Positions 16,588 to 24,370 of a stretch of DNA of 37,347 nucleotides are shown piece after piece (the first letter of the stretch is position 1; every line of letters begins with the position of its first letter). Source of the stretch: Streptomyces griseorubiginosus (GTDB lineage Bacteria > Actinomycetota > Actinomycetes > Streptomycetales > Streptomycetaceae); contig NZ_KQ948754.1 of the NCBI RefSeq assembly GCF_001514195.1, positions 1 to 37,347 of the forward strand. The letters are read 5' to 3'. Position numbers and translations under genes: made by a program. The notes beneath the pieces were generated by a model. That model ran no database searches. It was not told the DNA's origin and saw only the letters and a program-made list of their open reading frames with translations.

Positions 16588-16618
16588 AAGCTAGAACCTC
16601 AGGTCGACCTGAGGTCAA
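16588..16618 (-). promoter_or_regulatory. MerR-type promoter with 20-bp palindromic operator
   Basis: On the minus strand, -35 TTGACC (16618-16613) and -10 TAGCTT (16593-16588) are separated by 19 bp, the long spacer typical of MerR-controlled promoters. The perfect palindrome ACCTCAGGTCGACCTGAGGT (16596-16615) fills that spacer. It resembles the SoxR box (CCTCAAG...CTTGAGG). Confidence 0.85.
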
Positions 16619-16635
16619 GCAGGGACAATGGCCCC

Positions 16636-17046
16636 ATGAAGATCGGAGAAGTCGCTCACCGCCTTGGAGTGGCGGTGCATGTGCTGAGGCACTGGGACGA
16701 TGTAGGTGTCGTCGTGCCCGACCGCACACCGTCAGGCCGGCGCGACTACAGCGAGGAGCACCTTCACCGCTTGCAGGTTCTGCGGGCATGCCAGGGCGTC
16801 GGCATGAGCCTGCCGGAGATCCGGCAGGTTCTGCATCGAGGTGAACCCAAGAGAACGGGCGCGATCGAGCGGCAACTCCACCGGATCCGGACGCAGCGAG
16901 CACGACTCGAGGATGCCGAACGATTCCTCGTGCATGTGCTCAACTGCGAGCACGACCTACTCACAAGGTGCGACGCGTGCACGAGATATGCCGCAAGCGT
17001 CCCCCTGCAGGAGGACGAGCACGTGACGCCGTCAACAACGTCCTGA
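16636..17046 (+). CDS. MerR-family transcriptional activator with Cys cluster
   Basis: 136 residues, ATG 16636. The N-terminal MerR winged helix is complete (MKIGEVAHRLGVAVHVLRHW, then RRDYSEEHLHRLQVLRACQG), followed by the dimerisation coiled coil ~70-100. A C-terminal sensor-like Cys triad Cys104-x7-Cys112-x2-Cys115 (NCEHDLLTRCDAC) could bind a metal or Fe-S centre; its spacing differs from SoxR. GACAAT at 16624-16629, 6 bp before the ATG, is a likely -10 box, so this gene may also be leaderless. It is divergent from the Asp-type hydrolase, with an ideal MerR operator between them; predicted target: that hydrolase and itself. Confidence 0.88.
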   Translation: MKIGEVAHRLGVAVHVLRHWDDVGVVVPDRTPSGRRDYSEEHLHRLQVLRACQGVGMSLPEIRQVLHRGEPKRTGAIERQLHRIRTQRARLEDAERFLVHVLNCEHDLLTRCDACTRYAASVPLQEDEHVTPSTTS

Positions 17047-17059
17047 CCCGCAACAACTA

Positions 17060-17182
17060 GGGCTGCAAGGGTCAAAGCGGGCCCCTGTCCAACGTGGTCG
17101 GCCCGACCACGAGTCCGACCATGCCCCCCTTGCCCAGCTCTGCTACCGCCCCGGCCACGGCCACGTTTCTCCTTGACCAGGG
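17060..17182 (+). repeat. Direct repeat copy 2 (~122 bp) with TGGTCGGCCCGACCA palindrome
   Basis: Second copy of the repeat at 14245-14367, same orientation, starting 13 bp after the MerR stop. The 17-bp inverted repeat GTGGTCGGCCCGACCAC lies at 17094-17110. The two copies enclose ~2.7 kb. Confidence 0.85.
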
Positions 17183-17649
17183 CTTCTACCTGCCACGGTC
17201 AGACCGCGGACAAGGGGGCCCCTGCACGCTGCTCCCTCGATCACCGCCCACCAGGGCGGCCTAAAGCGAAGGAGCCACGCGATGACCACGCACCGAACCC
17301 CGGCAGGCGCCCGGCGCGCCCGCCCCGACCACGGGCCCGACCAGCACCGGGCAAGCCGCCGCGGGCTCCTGCCGTTGGCGCTTGCGATCCAACCGCCGTA
17401 CCCACTTCCGTGCCCGGCACGAGCGCGGAGCGCATTTCCCCTGGCCACCACGGCTTTTCGATGCCCCAGCGCGTCGTCACAACCCTCTTCTCTCCTCCTC
17501 TCACTGACCAGGCCCTGGGAAATAGGTGGGGGTGGGGTGTCAGTGGTTGAGGCGATCATCGGGTTCAGGGCGCGCCTGGTGCCCTCTGCGGCCGGGCGGG
17601 GCCTGCGCCCGGCCGGTGGCCGGACGCGGACGACGGGAGGGCGGGGCTG
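17183..17649. promoter_or_regulatory. Leader region of replication-relaxation gene A
   Basis: No gene is supported in these 467 bp. The box ACAACCCTCTTCTCTC (17479-17494) also occurs at 30848-30863, 170-180 bp before the start of each replication-relaxation gene. An inverted repeat CACTGAC/GTCAGTG (17502-17508, 17539-17545) follows, and GTGTCAGTGG is shared with the second leader. Two CCGACCA half-sites occur near 17325-17345. The region is a candidate shared promoter or origin/transfer site. Confidence 0.55.
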
Positions 17650-19047
17650 ATGGCGAAGCGCAAGGAGAACAAGGCGGGATCGTCGACTGGGCACCGCGCC
17701 GATGCGCTGCGCGCGCTCGGGGTGCTCAAGGCTGCGACGGCGGACCAGATCCAGCGCCTGTCCTCACCGCACCTGACGTACCGGCACACCACCAAGGAGA
17801 CGGCGGCCAAGCGGAAGGAGGCGCGCACCGCCTCCCACCGTGGCGCGCTCAACGATCTGCGACGGCACGGCCTGTCCGTCGACGGCGGCCGCACCCGAGG
17901 CGGGGAGGAGGTGCGCATGCTCACCAAGGATGGGCTGGCCGCCGCCGGCCTCGAGTTGGACCGGGGGCCAGAGGAGATGGGCGGCCTGCCCAAGAGCGCG
18001 GGCCGCTCGGGTGCCTCGCACGCGATGACGGTCAACGAGACGGTCATCGCGATGATCCGCCCGCAGCCCGACCTGGATCTGGTGGCCGGTGAGCCGGCCG
18101 AAGCAGTCGCGGCCGCCCAGGCCTGGGTCGACGCCCCCGACGGGATCGGCAGCATCACCTCCTATGCCACCGAGGTCGCCCTCCCGGCGACCGGCACCTG
18201 GAGGAATCCCGGCGTCGGGTGTGCGTGGGCCGACATCGTCCTCACCGCCCCGGAGGTGGGGCTGCCGCTGTTGTTCATCGAGGCCGACAACTGCACCGAG
18301 GAAGCGCCGATCATCGCGGCGAAGTTCGACAAGTACATGCGCCACTTCCACCGGACGGTGAAGGACACCGACGGCCTGGACAAGCCGATGTGGCGCACCC
18401 GCTGGTCCGCCCCCGAACCTAAGTGGGGCGACGCGACGCACCCGCCGGTCCTGCTCGTCTTCCACCAGGTCGGCAAACGGCCCGCGCTGCAGCAGATGAA
18501 GAACGTCGCCGACCTCACCCGCGAGCACTGGCAGGGCCAGAGGGCCGAAGGCGGCTTCCACATCTACCACCAGAAGATGCCGATCGTGGCGACCACGCTG
18601 GAGCTGCTGCGCGAGCACGGCCCGGCCGGGCCCGCATTCTGGCGCTTCGGCCGCGAAGACCGACAGAACCTGTGGGAGGCGATCGGCAACCCACGTCGGG
18701 ACGCAGCCCTCGCCCGCCGCGCCGAAGAGGGGCGGCGCCGTCTCGCGCAGCAAGCAGCCGAACGCGCGGCGCAGCGACCCGCGTGCGCGGACTGCGGGGC
18801 CAAGTTCACCGACGATCGGTGGAAGGCCAGCGTCGCGGTCGACTGGGGCGGCGGGGACAGCCACCCGCACCTGTGCGACGACTGTAAGTGCCTGTTTCAC
18901 ATTTCGTGCGCCTTGTGGGGGTATAGCCGAGGTGAGCCCAGATGGGGAGATGGGGTGATCCCGAAATCGGGTCTGCGGTCGGTCTCGGTGAGCGGAGATC
19001 TGGCCGAAGTCCGGCGTTCGGGTGTAGCTGTCTGCGCTGCTGGCTAG
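17650..19047 (+). CDS. Replication-relaxation family protein A (3' end altered)
   Basis: 465 residues. An N-terminal winged helix ~16-95 (RADALRALGVLKAATADQIQ...NDLRRHGLSVDGG) is followed by the family block EEMGGLPKSAGRSGASHAMT and a PD-(D/E)XK-like core: WADIVLTAPEVGLPLLFIEA, DNCTE, then AAKFDKYMRHFHRTVKD. A coiled helix ~345-375 precedes a zinc ribbon CADCG...HLCDDC. After DDCK (about 18890) the frame enters unrelated sequence (CLFHISCALWGYSRGEPRWG...) with no family resemblance, so the true C terminus was probably replaced by insertion or recombination. It is paralogous to the protein at 31026-32363. Proteins of this family occur on Streptomyces plasmids and integrative elements and are thought to act in replication or mobilisation. 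Cytoplasmic DNA-binding role inferred. Confidence 0.8.
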   Translation: MAKRKENKAGSSTGHRADALRALGVLKAATADQIQRLSSPHLTYRHTTKETAAKRKEARTASHRGALNDLRRHGLSVDGGRTRGGEEVRMLTKDGLAAAGLELDRGPEEMGGLPKSAGRSGASHAMTVNETVIAMIRPQPDLDLVAGEPAEAVAAAQAWVDAPDGIGSITSYATEVALPATGTWRNPGVGCAWADIVLTAPEVGLPLLFIEADNCTEEAPIIAAKFDKYMRHFHRTVKDTDGLDKPMWRTRWSAPEPKWGDATHPPVLLVFHQVGKRPALQQMKNVADLTREHWQGQRAEGGFHIYHQKMPIVATTLELLREHGPAGPAFWRFGREDRQNLWEAIGNPRRDAALARRAEEGRRRLAQQAAERAAQRPACADCGAKFTDDRWKASVAVDWGGGDSHPHLCDDCKCLFHISCALWGYSRGEPRWGDGVIPKSGLRSVSVSGDLAEVRRSGVAVCAAG

Positions 19048-19154
19048 CGTGATTGTCGTCTGCCTGCCGTATGACGAGAGGACTGCTGGTGCCCGGGCTG
19101 GAAACGGGAGTTCGTCTGTGATCTGGGAAGGGGCCGTTCGTGAGGAGCGGATCC

Positions 19155-20263
19155 GTGAAGCGGCCTGAACGTGTTGCTGTCATCGGAGTGGGCGTCATGG
19201 GGGCGAGTGTGGGCTGGAACCTGTCCCGGCACGGCGCCGAGGTTGTCTTCATCGACGAGGCCAGCCGGGCGAAGGCGTCACCAGCTGGTCTTTCTCGTGG
19301 GTCAACGCGAGCAACAAGACCGCGCGCAAGTCCTACTTCGACTTGAACGTCGCGGGCATGGCAGCTCACCGTGAGCTTGCCGGGACCATCGGGCCGGACT
19401 CGTGGTGGTTTCCCAGCGGCCACTTGCGCTGGGCAGATGATCCCGCAGCGGAGGCGAAGTTCCTGGAGACAGCCGAACTGCTGGCCGGCTGGGACTACCG
19501 GGTCGAAAGGTACACGGGGGCCGAGGTCCGCAGCCGCTTCGAACCGGCTCTCACGGTGCCCGACGATGTACCGGTCCTGTTCTACCCCGACGAAGCCTGG
19601 GTGCACGGAAGCCATCTTGTCGGCCGCCTGGTCGGCCAGGCCGTCGCATCCGGTGCCGAGCTCCGGTCCGGCAACGCGGTATGCGACATCGGCACCGATG
19701 CCGGTGGAAGCATCCGGACAGTTGTTCTGTCCGATGGGAGCCGTCTCGACGTCGACATCGTCGTGAACGCGGCGGGCCCCAGCGCATCCCACGTCGCAGG
19801 GCTCGTCGCACGGCGCTTGCCGATGCGCCGGGAACCGGGCGTCGTCGCCCGGATCGAGTGTGCTCAGTTCCCCGTTCACCGGGCCATGCACGCGCCTCAC
19901 ATCGAGATCCGTCCTGCCGGAGACACCTCGGTCGTCCTCCATAGCCGCGAGATCGACGCACTCATCGACACAGGCGAGGATCCAGGCCGACTCGCAGGGC
20001 TGCTTCACGAATCGGCGCGCCACGTCGTCCCCGAGCTCGGAAACTCCCGCATCGCAGAGACACGAGTCGTCGACCGGCCCATCCCTGCCGACGGCTGGCC
20101 CTCGGTGGGAGCGGTGCCGTCGGTGCCGGGCTACTACGAGGCCGTTTCCCACAGTGGGATCACGCTTGGGCCGGTGATCGGCCGACTGCTGGCTTCGGAG
20201 ATCCTCAGTGGGAAGAGAGACGAGTTGCTCGCGGACTTCCGCCCTGCGCGGTTCCCCTCGTGA
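19155..20263 (+). pseudogene. FAD-dependent oxidoreductase (DAO family) with a frameshift
   Basis: From GTG 19155 (GGAG 7 bases upstream) the frame begins VKRPERVAVIGVGVMGASVG, the Rossmann FAD-binding GxGxxG-type loop, then WNLSRHGAEVVFIDEA. At ~19260-19265 the coding frame shifts (from phase 0 to phase 2) and continues as PGEGVTSWSFSWVNASNKTA and KSYFDLNVAGMAAHRELAGT to the end at 20263. The C-terminal part has VVNAAGPSA, RIAETRVVDRPIPADGWPSV and HSGITLGPVIGRLLASEIL, typical of D-amino-acid-oxidase-fold enzymes. Without a programmed shift or sequencing error the gene is inactive. Apart from the single shift the protein is complete (about 368 residues), so the loss is recent. Confidence 0.85.
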
Positions 20264-20356
20264 CCGCCCGGGCGGCGTCACCACGGTCGCAGCCAGGCGG
20301 ATGCTCCCCGGGCGATCCTGGGCACGTCGGTGTGACGGCGATGAGATGGACGGTGG

Positions 20357-21214
20357 TCAGGCAGCCGCCGCCATCACGGTCGCGGCGGTCGATGCCCGTG
20401 TGGGCTGGCGTGTCGGCTTTCGGGTGAGCCGTCGGGTCATCAGGGTGATGGCCGCCCAGGTGATGAGTGTCTCGCTGACCTGCGGCAACCTCTCATGATC
20501 CCGGCAGTGGCGACGGGCCCGCATGATCCACGAAAGCGACCTCTCGACCACCCAGCGGCGCGGCAGGACGACGAAGCCCTTGGCCTCCGGCGGGCGCCGG
20601 ACCGTTTTGATTTTGATGTCGAGACGTTCCTTCGCCCAGTCGACCAGCCCGCCCGCGTAGGCGGAGTCCGCCCAGACGATCGCGATCTCGGGATGCATCA
20701 GGTGGAGCCGGAAGAAGGCCTCCTTGGCCGCGTTCCGGTCGGTGACATCGGCCGGGGTGACCATGACGAGCAGGACCAGGCCACGGGTGTCGACGACGAT
20801 GTGGCGCTTGCGGCCATTGATTTTCTTCCCGGCGTCGTAACCGCGGCTGTCCCTGCTGACGGTCTCGGACGCCTTCACGCTCTGGGAATCCACGATCACC
20901 GCGGCGGCCTGCGGGGTCTTGCCGCTGCTGAGCCGTACTCGTCTGCGAAGTTGGTCACGGACGAGGTTGATGACGCCGGCGGCACCCCAGCGGCGGGCGA
21001 ATCCGTAGATCGTCCGCCAAGGCGGGAAGTCGGAGGGCATCGCCCTCCACTTGATCCCGTTATCCACGAGGTAACGGATGCCGTCGATGATCTCGCGGCG
21101 GGGGTGTTTCTCCGGCCGCCCGCGGCCGATCTCGCAGGCCGCTGGGGGTAACAGGGCCTCGATCAGGGCCCACTCGGCGCCCGTCATGTCGGACGGGTAG
21201 CGACGTCGGCGCAT
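20357..21214 (-). mobile_element. IS5-family transposase, apparently intact
   Basis: 285 residues from ATG 21214 (MRRRRYPSDMTGAEWALIEA). The DDE triad is present: VIVDSQSVKAS (first Asp), IVWADSAYAGG (second Asp) and WVVERSLSWI (Glu), together with RRREIIDGIRYLV-type and WRAMPSDFPPWRTIYG helices. The C-terminal tail is Arg/Thr/Ala-rich. No frameshift is visible, so this copy could be active. Terminal inverted repeats were not confidently identified; the element probably lies between ~20270 and ~21225. It separates the broken oxidoreductase from the RacP gene. Confidence 0.88.
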
Positions 21215-21228
21215 AGGAAGGGGAGGGA

Positions 21229-21267
21229 GTGCTGGCCGTCTGGCGCGAGGAGGGAGCCGGCCAGCAC
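21229..21267 (-). terminator. Stem-loop after the RacP operon
   Basis: Perfect 9-bp arms GTGCTGGCC (21229-21237) and GGCCAGCAC (21259-21267). On the minus strand a CT-rich stretch (TCCCTCCCCTTCCT) follows. It lies ~50 bp past the RacP stop and could also be part of the IS end. Confidence 0.55.
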
Positions 21268-21315
21268 CCCCGATCCTTTCCTTCCGTTGAAGAGTCGGCG
21301 CCCCGGATATGAGAG

Positions 21316-21735
21316 TCAGCTGGTCTGCGAAGCCGCCATCTCCAGGCTGGCCTCCACCGCTCTGATCTGCGTGTTCAGATAGTTCGCCCACCGGCTCCCG
21401 GGGTAAAGCGCGAGGTGCGGCGCCAGCGTGCCGGTGATCATCCGACGGAACTGGGTGAGCTTCTCGCTGATCCAGACCCTCTCCCACACTTCGAGCTCCT
21501 CCTCGCTCGCCGCGAAGTGGTAGCCGGTCTCACGGGTCCAGATCAGCGGGGGCCACTCACGCTCACCGCACAGGTCCCGCAGGGCCGCCAGACCGCTGCG
21601 GGTCTGGTACTTGCTCAGCTCGCAGGCACCCATCAGCCGTTTGAGGGGCAGCCCCGCAGGAGCGGCTTCCATCAGCGCGATGTGGATGAACTCGGCATGA
21701 CGCTCCGCTGCCGGGGAGCGCTTGCGCACGGTCAC
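21316..21735 (-). CDS. RacP-family DNA-binding-like protein
   Basis: 139 residues. Family blocks I recognise from Streptomyces RacP proteins: AERHAEFIHIALMEAAPAGL, PLKRLMGACELSKYQTRSGL (HTH), LAALRDLCGEREWPPLIWTR, ETGYHFAASEEELEVWERVW, and LTQFRRMITGTLAPH with RWANYLNTQIRAVEASLEM at the C terminus. RacP proteins are small predicted winged-helix proteins found on Streptomyces phages, plasmids and integrative elements; the molecular role is not established. The start codon overlaps the stop of DUF6192 by 4 bp (ATGA type), so the two are co-translated and likely work together. Confidence 0.8.
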   Translation of the reverse strand: MTVRKRSPAAERHAEFIHIALMEAAPAGLPLKRLMGACELSKYQTRSGLAALRDLCGEREWPPLIWTRETGYHFAASEEELEVWERVWISEKLTQFRRMITGTLAPHLALYPGSRWANYLNTQIRAVEASLEMAASQTS

Positions 21736-22793
21736 TCACCCCGCAGGATGCGGGCGAGTTCCTCGTCCATGTCGACCCGGCCGGTGGAGACCGCGGTCTC
21801 CATCCAGTCGAGCGTCGCGCGGGTGCGGGCGATGTTCGACAGCAGCACCTCGCGCTCGTCCCCCGACCACTCCCGGTCGCGCATCTTCGGCACCGCCCTG
21901 GACGCCTCGCGTACGAACCGGTGGAACGCGCCGAGCAGGTCGACGAACTCCTCGGTCCGCTCGATCCTCCTCACCGACGGGCCGACCGGCGAGGTGCGGC
22001 GGAATGCCTCGGCCTGCTGGCGGGAACGGTCAGCCTGGGCCCGGTTGACCATGTGCCGTGCTCGGTCGTCGGCCGCGACCCGCGCGGCGACCTCGGGACG
22101 GCGCAGCACGTCGGAGGCCATCCTCGCTGCCGCAGCGTCGTCCTTGACCAGGGACTGCATGGCCTCCGCGCGGTGCTCGGGCCGCTGAGCGTCGTTGACC
22201 GCCTGCCTGACGGCGGTGTCCTCCATCAGCCGGGCGGCGACCTGCGGACGGCGCAGCACGTCCCGCGTCACCTCCACCGCGACCTCCTCGTCCGCGGCCA
22301 GGTCGTGGACGCGCTCCACCTTCTCCTGGACCGTCCCCGGCCGGTCAGGCCGGCGGCCGACGTGCTTCTTGGCCAGGTTCGTCGTCCATCTACGCGTCCC
22401 GGTCACGTCGTCGACCGGCGGGTCGTCGATCGCCTTGAACCGCTCGGCATCGTCCTGAACCGACGCCAGGATCGAGTGGACCTTGTGCGAGACGCCTTCG
22501 CGGCGCCGCCCGGCGGGCCAACGGTGCGAGGTGAAGCGGTAGTTGAGAACCGTACTCAGCGACAACCCGATGTCGTCGGCGTAGATCTGCAACGACGCGT
22601 AGACGCCGAACAGCTCGTCGCTGTGCGAGGTCGAACCGCCTTGCGGCCTCATCGGCTCGATCTCCACTGCGTGATCGCCGATCGTGAACATCGCCCGCCC
22701 CATCTGGGCGACCAGCTGCCGGTCCCCGGAGACGATCTCCTCGTAGCGTTGCCGCGTGACCTGGCCGACGTTCTCGGACACGGTGGCCACCAC
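21732..22793 (-). CDS. DUF6192-family protein with two internal repeats
   Basis: 353 residues. The N-terminal part matches DUF6192 proteins of Streptomyces as I recall them: RYEEIVSGDRQLVAQMGRAM, FTIGDHAVEIEPMRPQGGST, LFGVYASLQIYADDIGLSLS and TVLNYRFTSHRWPAGRRREG, where DDIGLSLSTVLNYR looks like an HTH. The middle contains two ~34-residue repeats 50 residues apart (about 169-202 and 219-252), each centred on DVLRRPxVAARxxxD and ending VNxAQ. The C-terminal ~90 residues are helical (FVDLLGAFHRFVREASRAVP). It is coupled to RacP downstream. Probably a DNA-binding, ParB-like or regulatory protein (inference). Confidence 0.75.
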   Translation of the reverse strand: MVATVSENVGQVTRQRYEEIVSGDRQLVAQMGRAMFTIGDHAVEIEPMRPQGGSTSHSDELFGVYASLQIYADDIGLSLSTVLNYRFTSHRWPAGRRREGVSHKVHSILASVQDDAERFKAIDDPPVDDVTGTRRWTTNLAKKHVGRRPDRPGTVQEKVERVHDLAADEEVAVEVTRDVLRRPQVAARLMEDTAVRQAVNDAQRPEHRAEAMQSLVKDDAAAARMASDVLRRPEVAARVAADDRARHMVNRAQADRSRQQAEAFRRTSPVGPSVRRIERTEEFVDLLGAFHRFVREASRAVPKMRDREWSGDEREVLLSNIARTRATLDWMETAVSTGRVDMDEELARILRGE

Positions 22794-22926
22794 CCCTTCA
22801 CGGGGCCGGGTGCGGCACTCCGGGCCGCAAGGAACCCACAGCCCCCTTGCTCCGTTGGAGCGTCCTCCCGCCGCGAGATCGTCAACAAGGCTCTGGCTTC
22901 AACTTCGGACGAACCAATAGGAGTTG

Positions 22927-22983
22927 GACAGGTGAGCGTTCAGAACAGCGTCACCTTGACGCTGTTCTGAACGCTCACCTGTC
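22927..22983. repeat. Perfect 27-bp inverted repeat with 3-bp loop
   Basis: The arms at 22927-22953 and 22957-22983 are exact reverse complements, with loop CCT; the left arm starts GACAGGTGAGCGTTCAGAAC. The repeat overlaps the last 14 codons and stop of the zinc-ribbon gene and precedes the DUF6192 start by ~130 bp. It could be an efficient terminator, or a cruciform or protein-binding site; its length and symmetry exceed the other terminators in this window. Confidence 0.95.
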
Positions 22984-23263
22984 GCTGCCGCCAGGCTCTC
23001 GTCCGGCACTTCGGTGAGCAGTAGACCGTCCCCGCCGGGTGCTCCACCCCCGGAGTCCACTGTGCCCCGCACGATGGACACTCGGCCGTATCCAGGTTGT
23101 CCCGCAGGGCCGTCACTCTCGCCCGCACCCGGCGGGCCTGATGCCACTGCCTGGAACGACACACCTCCGAACAGAATCGGGCCCGTGGACTGGCATCAGG
23201 TCCGAGCCGCTCGCCACAGGCCGGGCAGTACCGGACGAGTGCCCGGCTGTCACGATTGGCCAC
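22940..23263 (-). CDS. Double zinc-ribbon protein
   Basis: 107 residues from GTG 23263. Two similar zinc-binding units: CPACGERLGPDASPRARFCS with C-x2-C...C-x3-C (FCSEVCRSRQWHQ) and CPSCGAQWTPG...VYCSPKC (RTRAWRQR). Such units resemble the small treble-clef/FCS-like ribbons that bind nucleic acid or partner proteins. The last residues (QVSVQNSVKVTLF) are encoded by the right arm and loop of the perfect inverted repeat and are probably not part of the ancestral fold. It sits 40 bp downstream of the AbiJ-like nuclease on the same strand. Function unknown. Confidence 0.75.
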   Translation of the reverse strand: MANRDSRALVRYCPACGERLGPDASPRARFCSEVCRSRQWHQARRVRARVTALRDNLDTAECPSCGAQWTPGVEHPAGTVYCSPKCRTRAWRQRQVSVQNSVKVTLF

Positions 23264-23269
23264 ATGACC

Positions 23270-23275
23270 AGGCTA
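23270..23275 (-). promoter_or_regulatory. Probable -10 box of a leaderless transcript for the zinc-ribbon gene
   Basis: TAGCCT on the minus strand ends 6 bp before the GTG at 23263. Upstream is a direct repeat ACTTCAGA (plus strand 23292-23299 and 23301-23308) near the -35 position, overlapping the end of the nuclease gene. So this gene may have its own regulated promoter. Confidence 0.45.
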
Positions 23276-23303
23276 GGCCCGCCCGAATATCACTTCAGAG
23301 ACT

Positions 23304-24242
23304 TCAGAAACGGGCACTGAGCATGTCGGCAGCTGTGTCGTCGCACAGTTCATGGCCACCGATGCGGTAGACCTCATAGCCCTGGAGCGTGAGCTCGCGG
23401 TCCTCCGCCACCATCGAGGCGTAGCGCGCAGGATCAGCAAGACAGCCCGCACCGGGCTGCTGCGCCGCATCGCGGTCGGCAGGGCGGGCATAGTGCTGGA
23501 CGCCGTCGATCTCGATGACCGCGCGGGCCTGATGGTTCATCAGCAGCAGGAAGTCCATCCTCTGCCGGGCAAGGCGGCTGGCCCCGCCCAACTCGCTCTT
23601 GGTGTAGGGGTCGTAGTGGAGGTAGACCTGGGGAATGAGTGCCGGGAAGTCGAAGCCGAGATTGAGGTAGGTGTCGAACACCAGCAGTTCAGCACCGTTG
23701 CTGTTCAGCGAGCGCCGCAACCGCTCCCTCAGAGAGATCCGCGCCTGTGTCGGGTCACCAGAGTGCTCGGGATGCTGACGGACCCACCAGGTGACCAAGT
23801 CCTGCCAGCTCAGCCCGCGGTCCTCCAGCGGCTGGTCGTACACCAGGCAGTACTGCTCGTTCTTGACGATGCGGATGGTGTTGCTGATGGAGTCCGGCAG
23901 CACGATCTGCGGTTTGGGGCCGTCGGCCGCGAAGATGAGGTTCTTCAAATCCCCCGCGACGCCGTGCAGCCCCATCTGGGCCAGCAACTGCCGCAGGCCG
24001 TCGTCGCCGTATTCATCGACCACCCGACGGGCTATCGCCATCAGATCGGGGAGCGGCTTGTCCTCCAGCCGGGCGTGAACATAGGACCTCTTGCTGTTGT
24101 ACGGATCTTCGTCTGGCTGCTGCGGGGCGAGCCCCAGGTACTCGCACACGGCCGCAAGCCGTTGAGCCTTTACGTGAGCCCACAGAGCCTCTGCGATGGC
24201 ATCCTGCAGCTTGAACACTGGCACTCCGGACGGCAGGTTCAT
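23304..24242 (-). CDS. AbiJ-NTD3/PD-(D/E)XK nuclease, probable phage-defence protein
   Basis: 312 residues from ATG 24242; GTG 24266 is an alternative start. Residues ~14-85 resemble the AbiJ N-terminal domain 3: AIAEALWAHVKAQRLAAVCE, YLGLAP...DPYNSKRSYVH, ARLEDKPLPDLMAIARRVVD. The C-terminal domain is a Vsr/DUF559-like PD-(D/E)XK nuclease: Asp230 in RMDFLLL, Glu244 and Asp246 in VIEIDGVQHY, then ARYASMVAEDRELTLQGYEV and YRIGGHEL. Proteins with AbiJ N-terminal domains are implicated in abortive infection. A nuclease effector held inactive by its N-terminal sensor is the likely model. It is downstream of a membrane-protein gene and upstream of the zinc-ribbon, DUF6192 and RacP genes on the same strand. 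Confidence 0.75.
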   Translation of the reverse strand: MNLPSGVPVFKLQDAIAEALWAHVKAQRLAAVCEYLGLAPQQPDEDPYNSKRSYVHARLEDKPLPDLMAIARRVVDEYGDDGLRQLLAQMGLHGVAGDLKNLIFAADGPKPQIVLPDSISNTIRIVKNEQYCLVYDQPLEDRGLSWQDLVTWWVRQHPEHSGDPTQARISLRERLRRSLNSNGAELLVFDTYLNLGFDFPALIPQVYLHYDPYTKSELGGASRLARQRMDFLLLMNHQARAVIEIDGVQHYARPADRDAAQQPGAGCLADPARYASMVAEDRELTLQGYEVYRIGGHELCDDTAADMLSARF

Positions 24243-24370
24243 CCCGACATCATGGAGGTCCAGCACCCAGCACGGCAGTAGCTCAGGTGAACGAGTGCCA
24301 CGCCGCCGCCCTGGCGGAGAACGACGGCGGCCGGGACGGAGATGCGTGGGCCGGCAGCCCGGTGCATGGT

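Noticed and set aside
16636..17046. Calling the MerR protein SoxR
   Set aside because: The operator is SoxR-like, but the Cys spacing (x7, x2) does not match the SoxR four-Cys iron-sulfur cluster, so only a MerR-family call is made.
20340..21300. Terminal inverted repeats and target duplication for the IS5-family element
   Set aside because: Several short complementary stretches exist at both sides, but none is convincing by eye; the stem at 21229-21267 fits a terminator better.
21921..22970. 349-codon plus-strand frame opposite DUF6192
   Set aside because: Antisense to a gene with family matches. Its ending resembles that of the zinc-ribbon protein only because both read the 27-bp palindrome.
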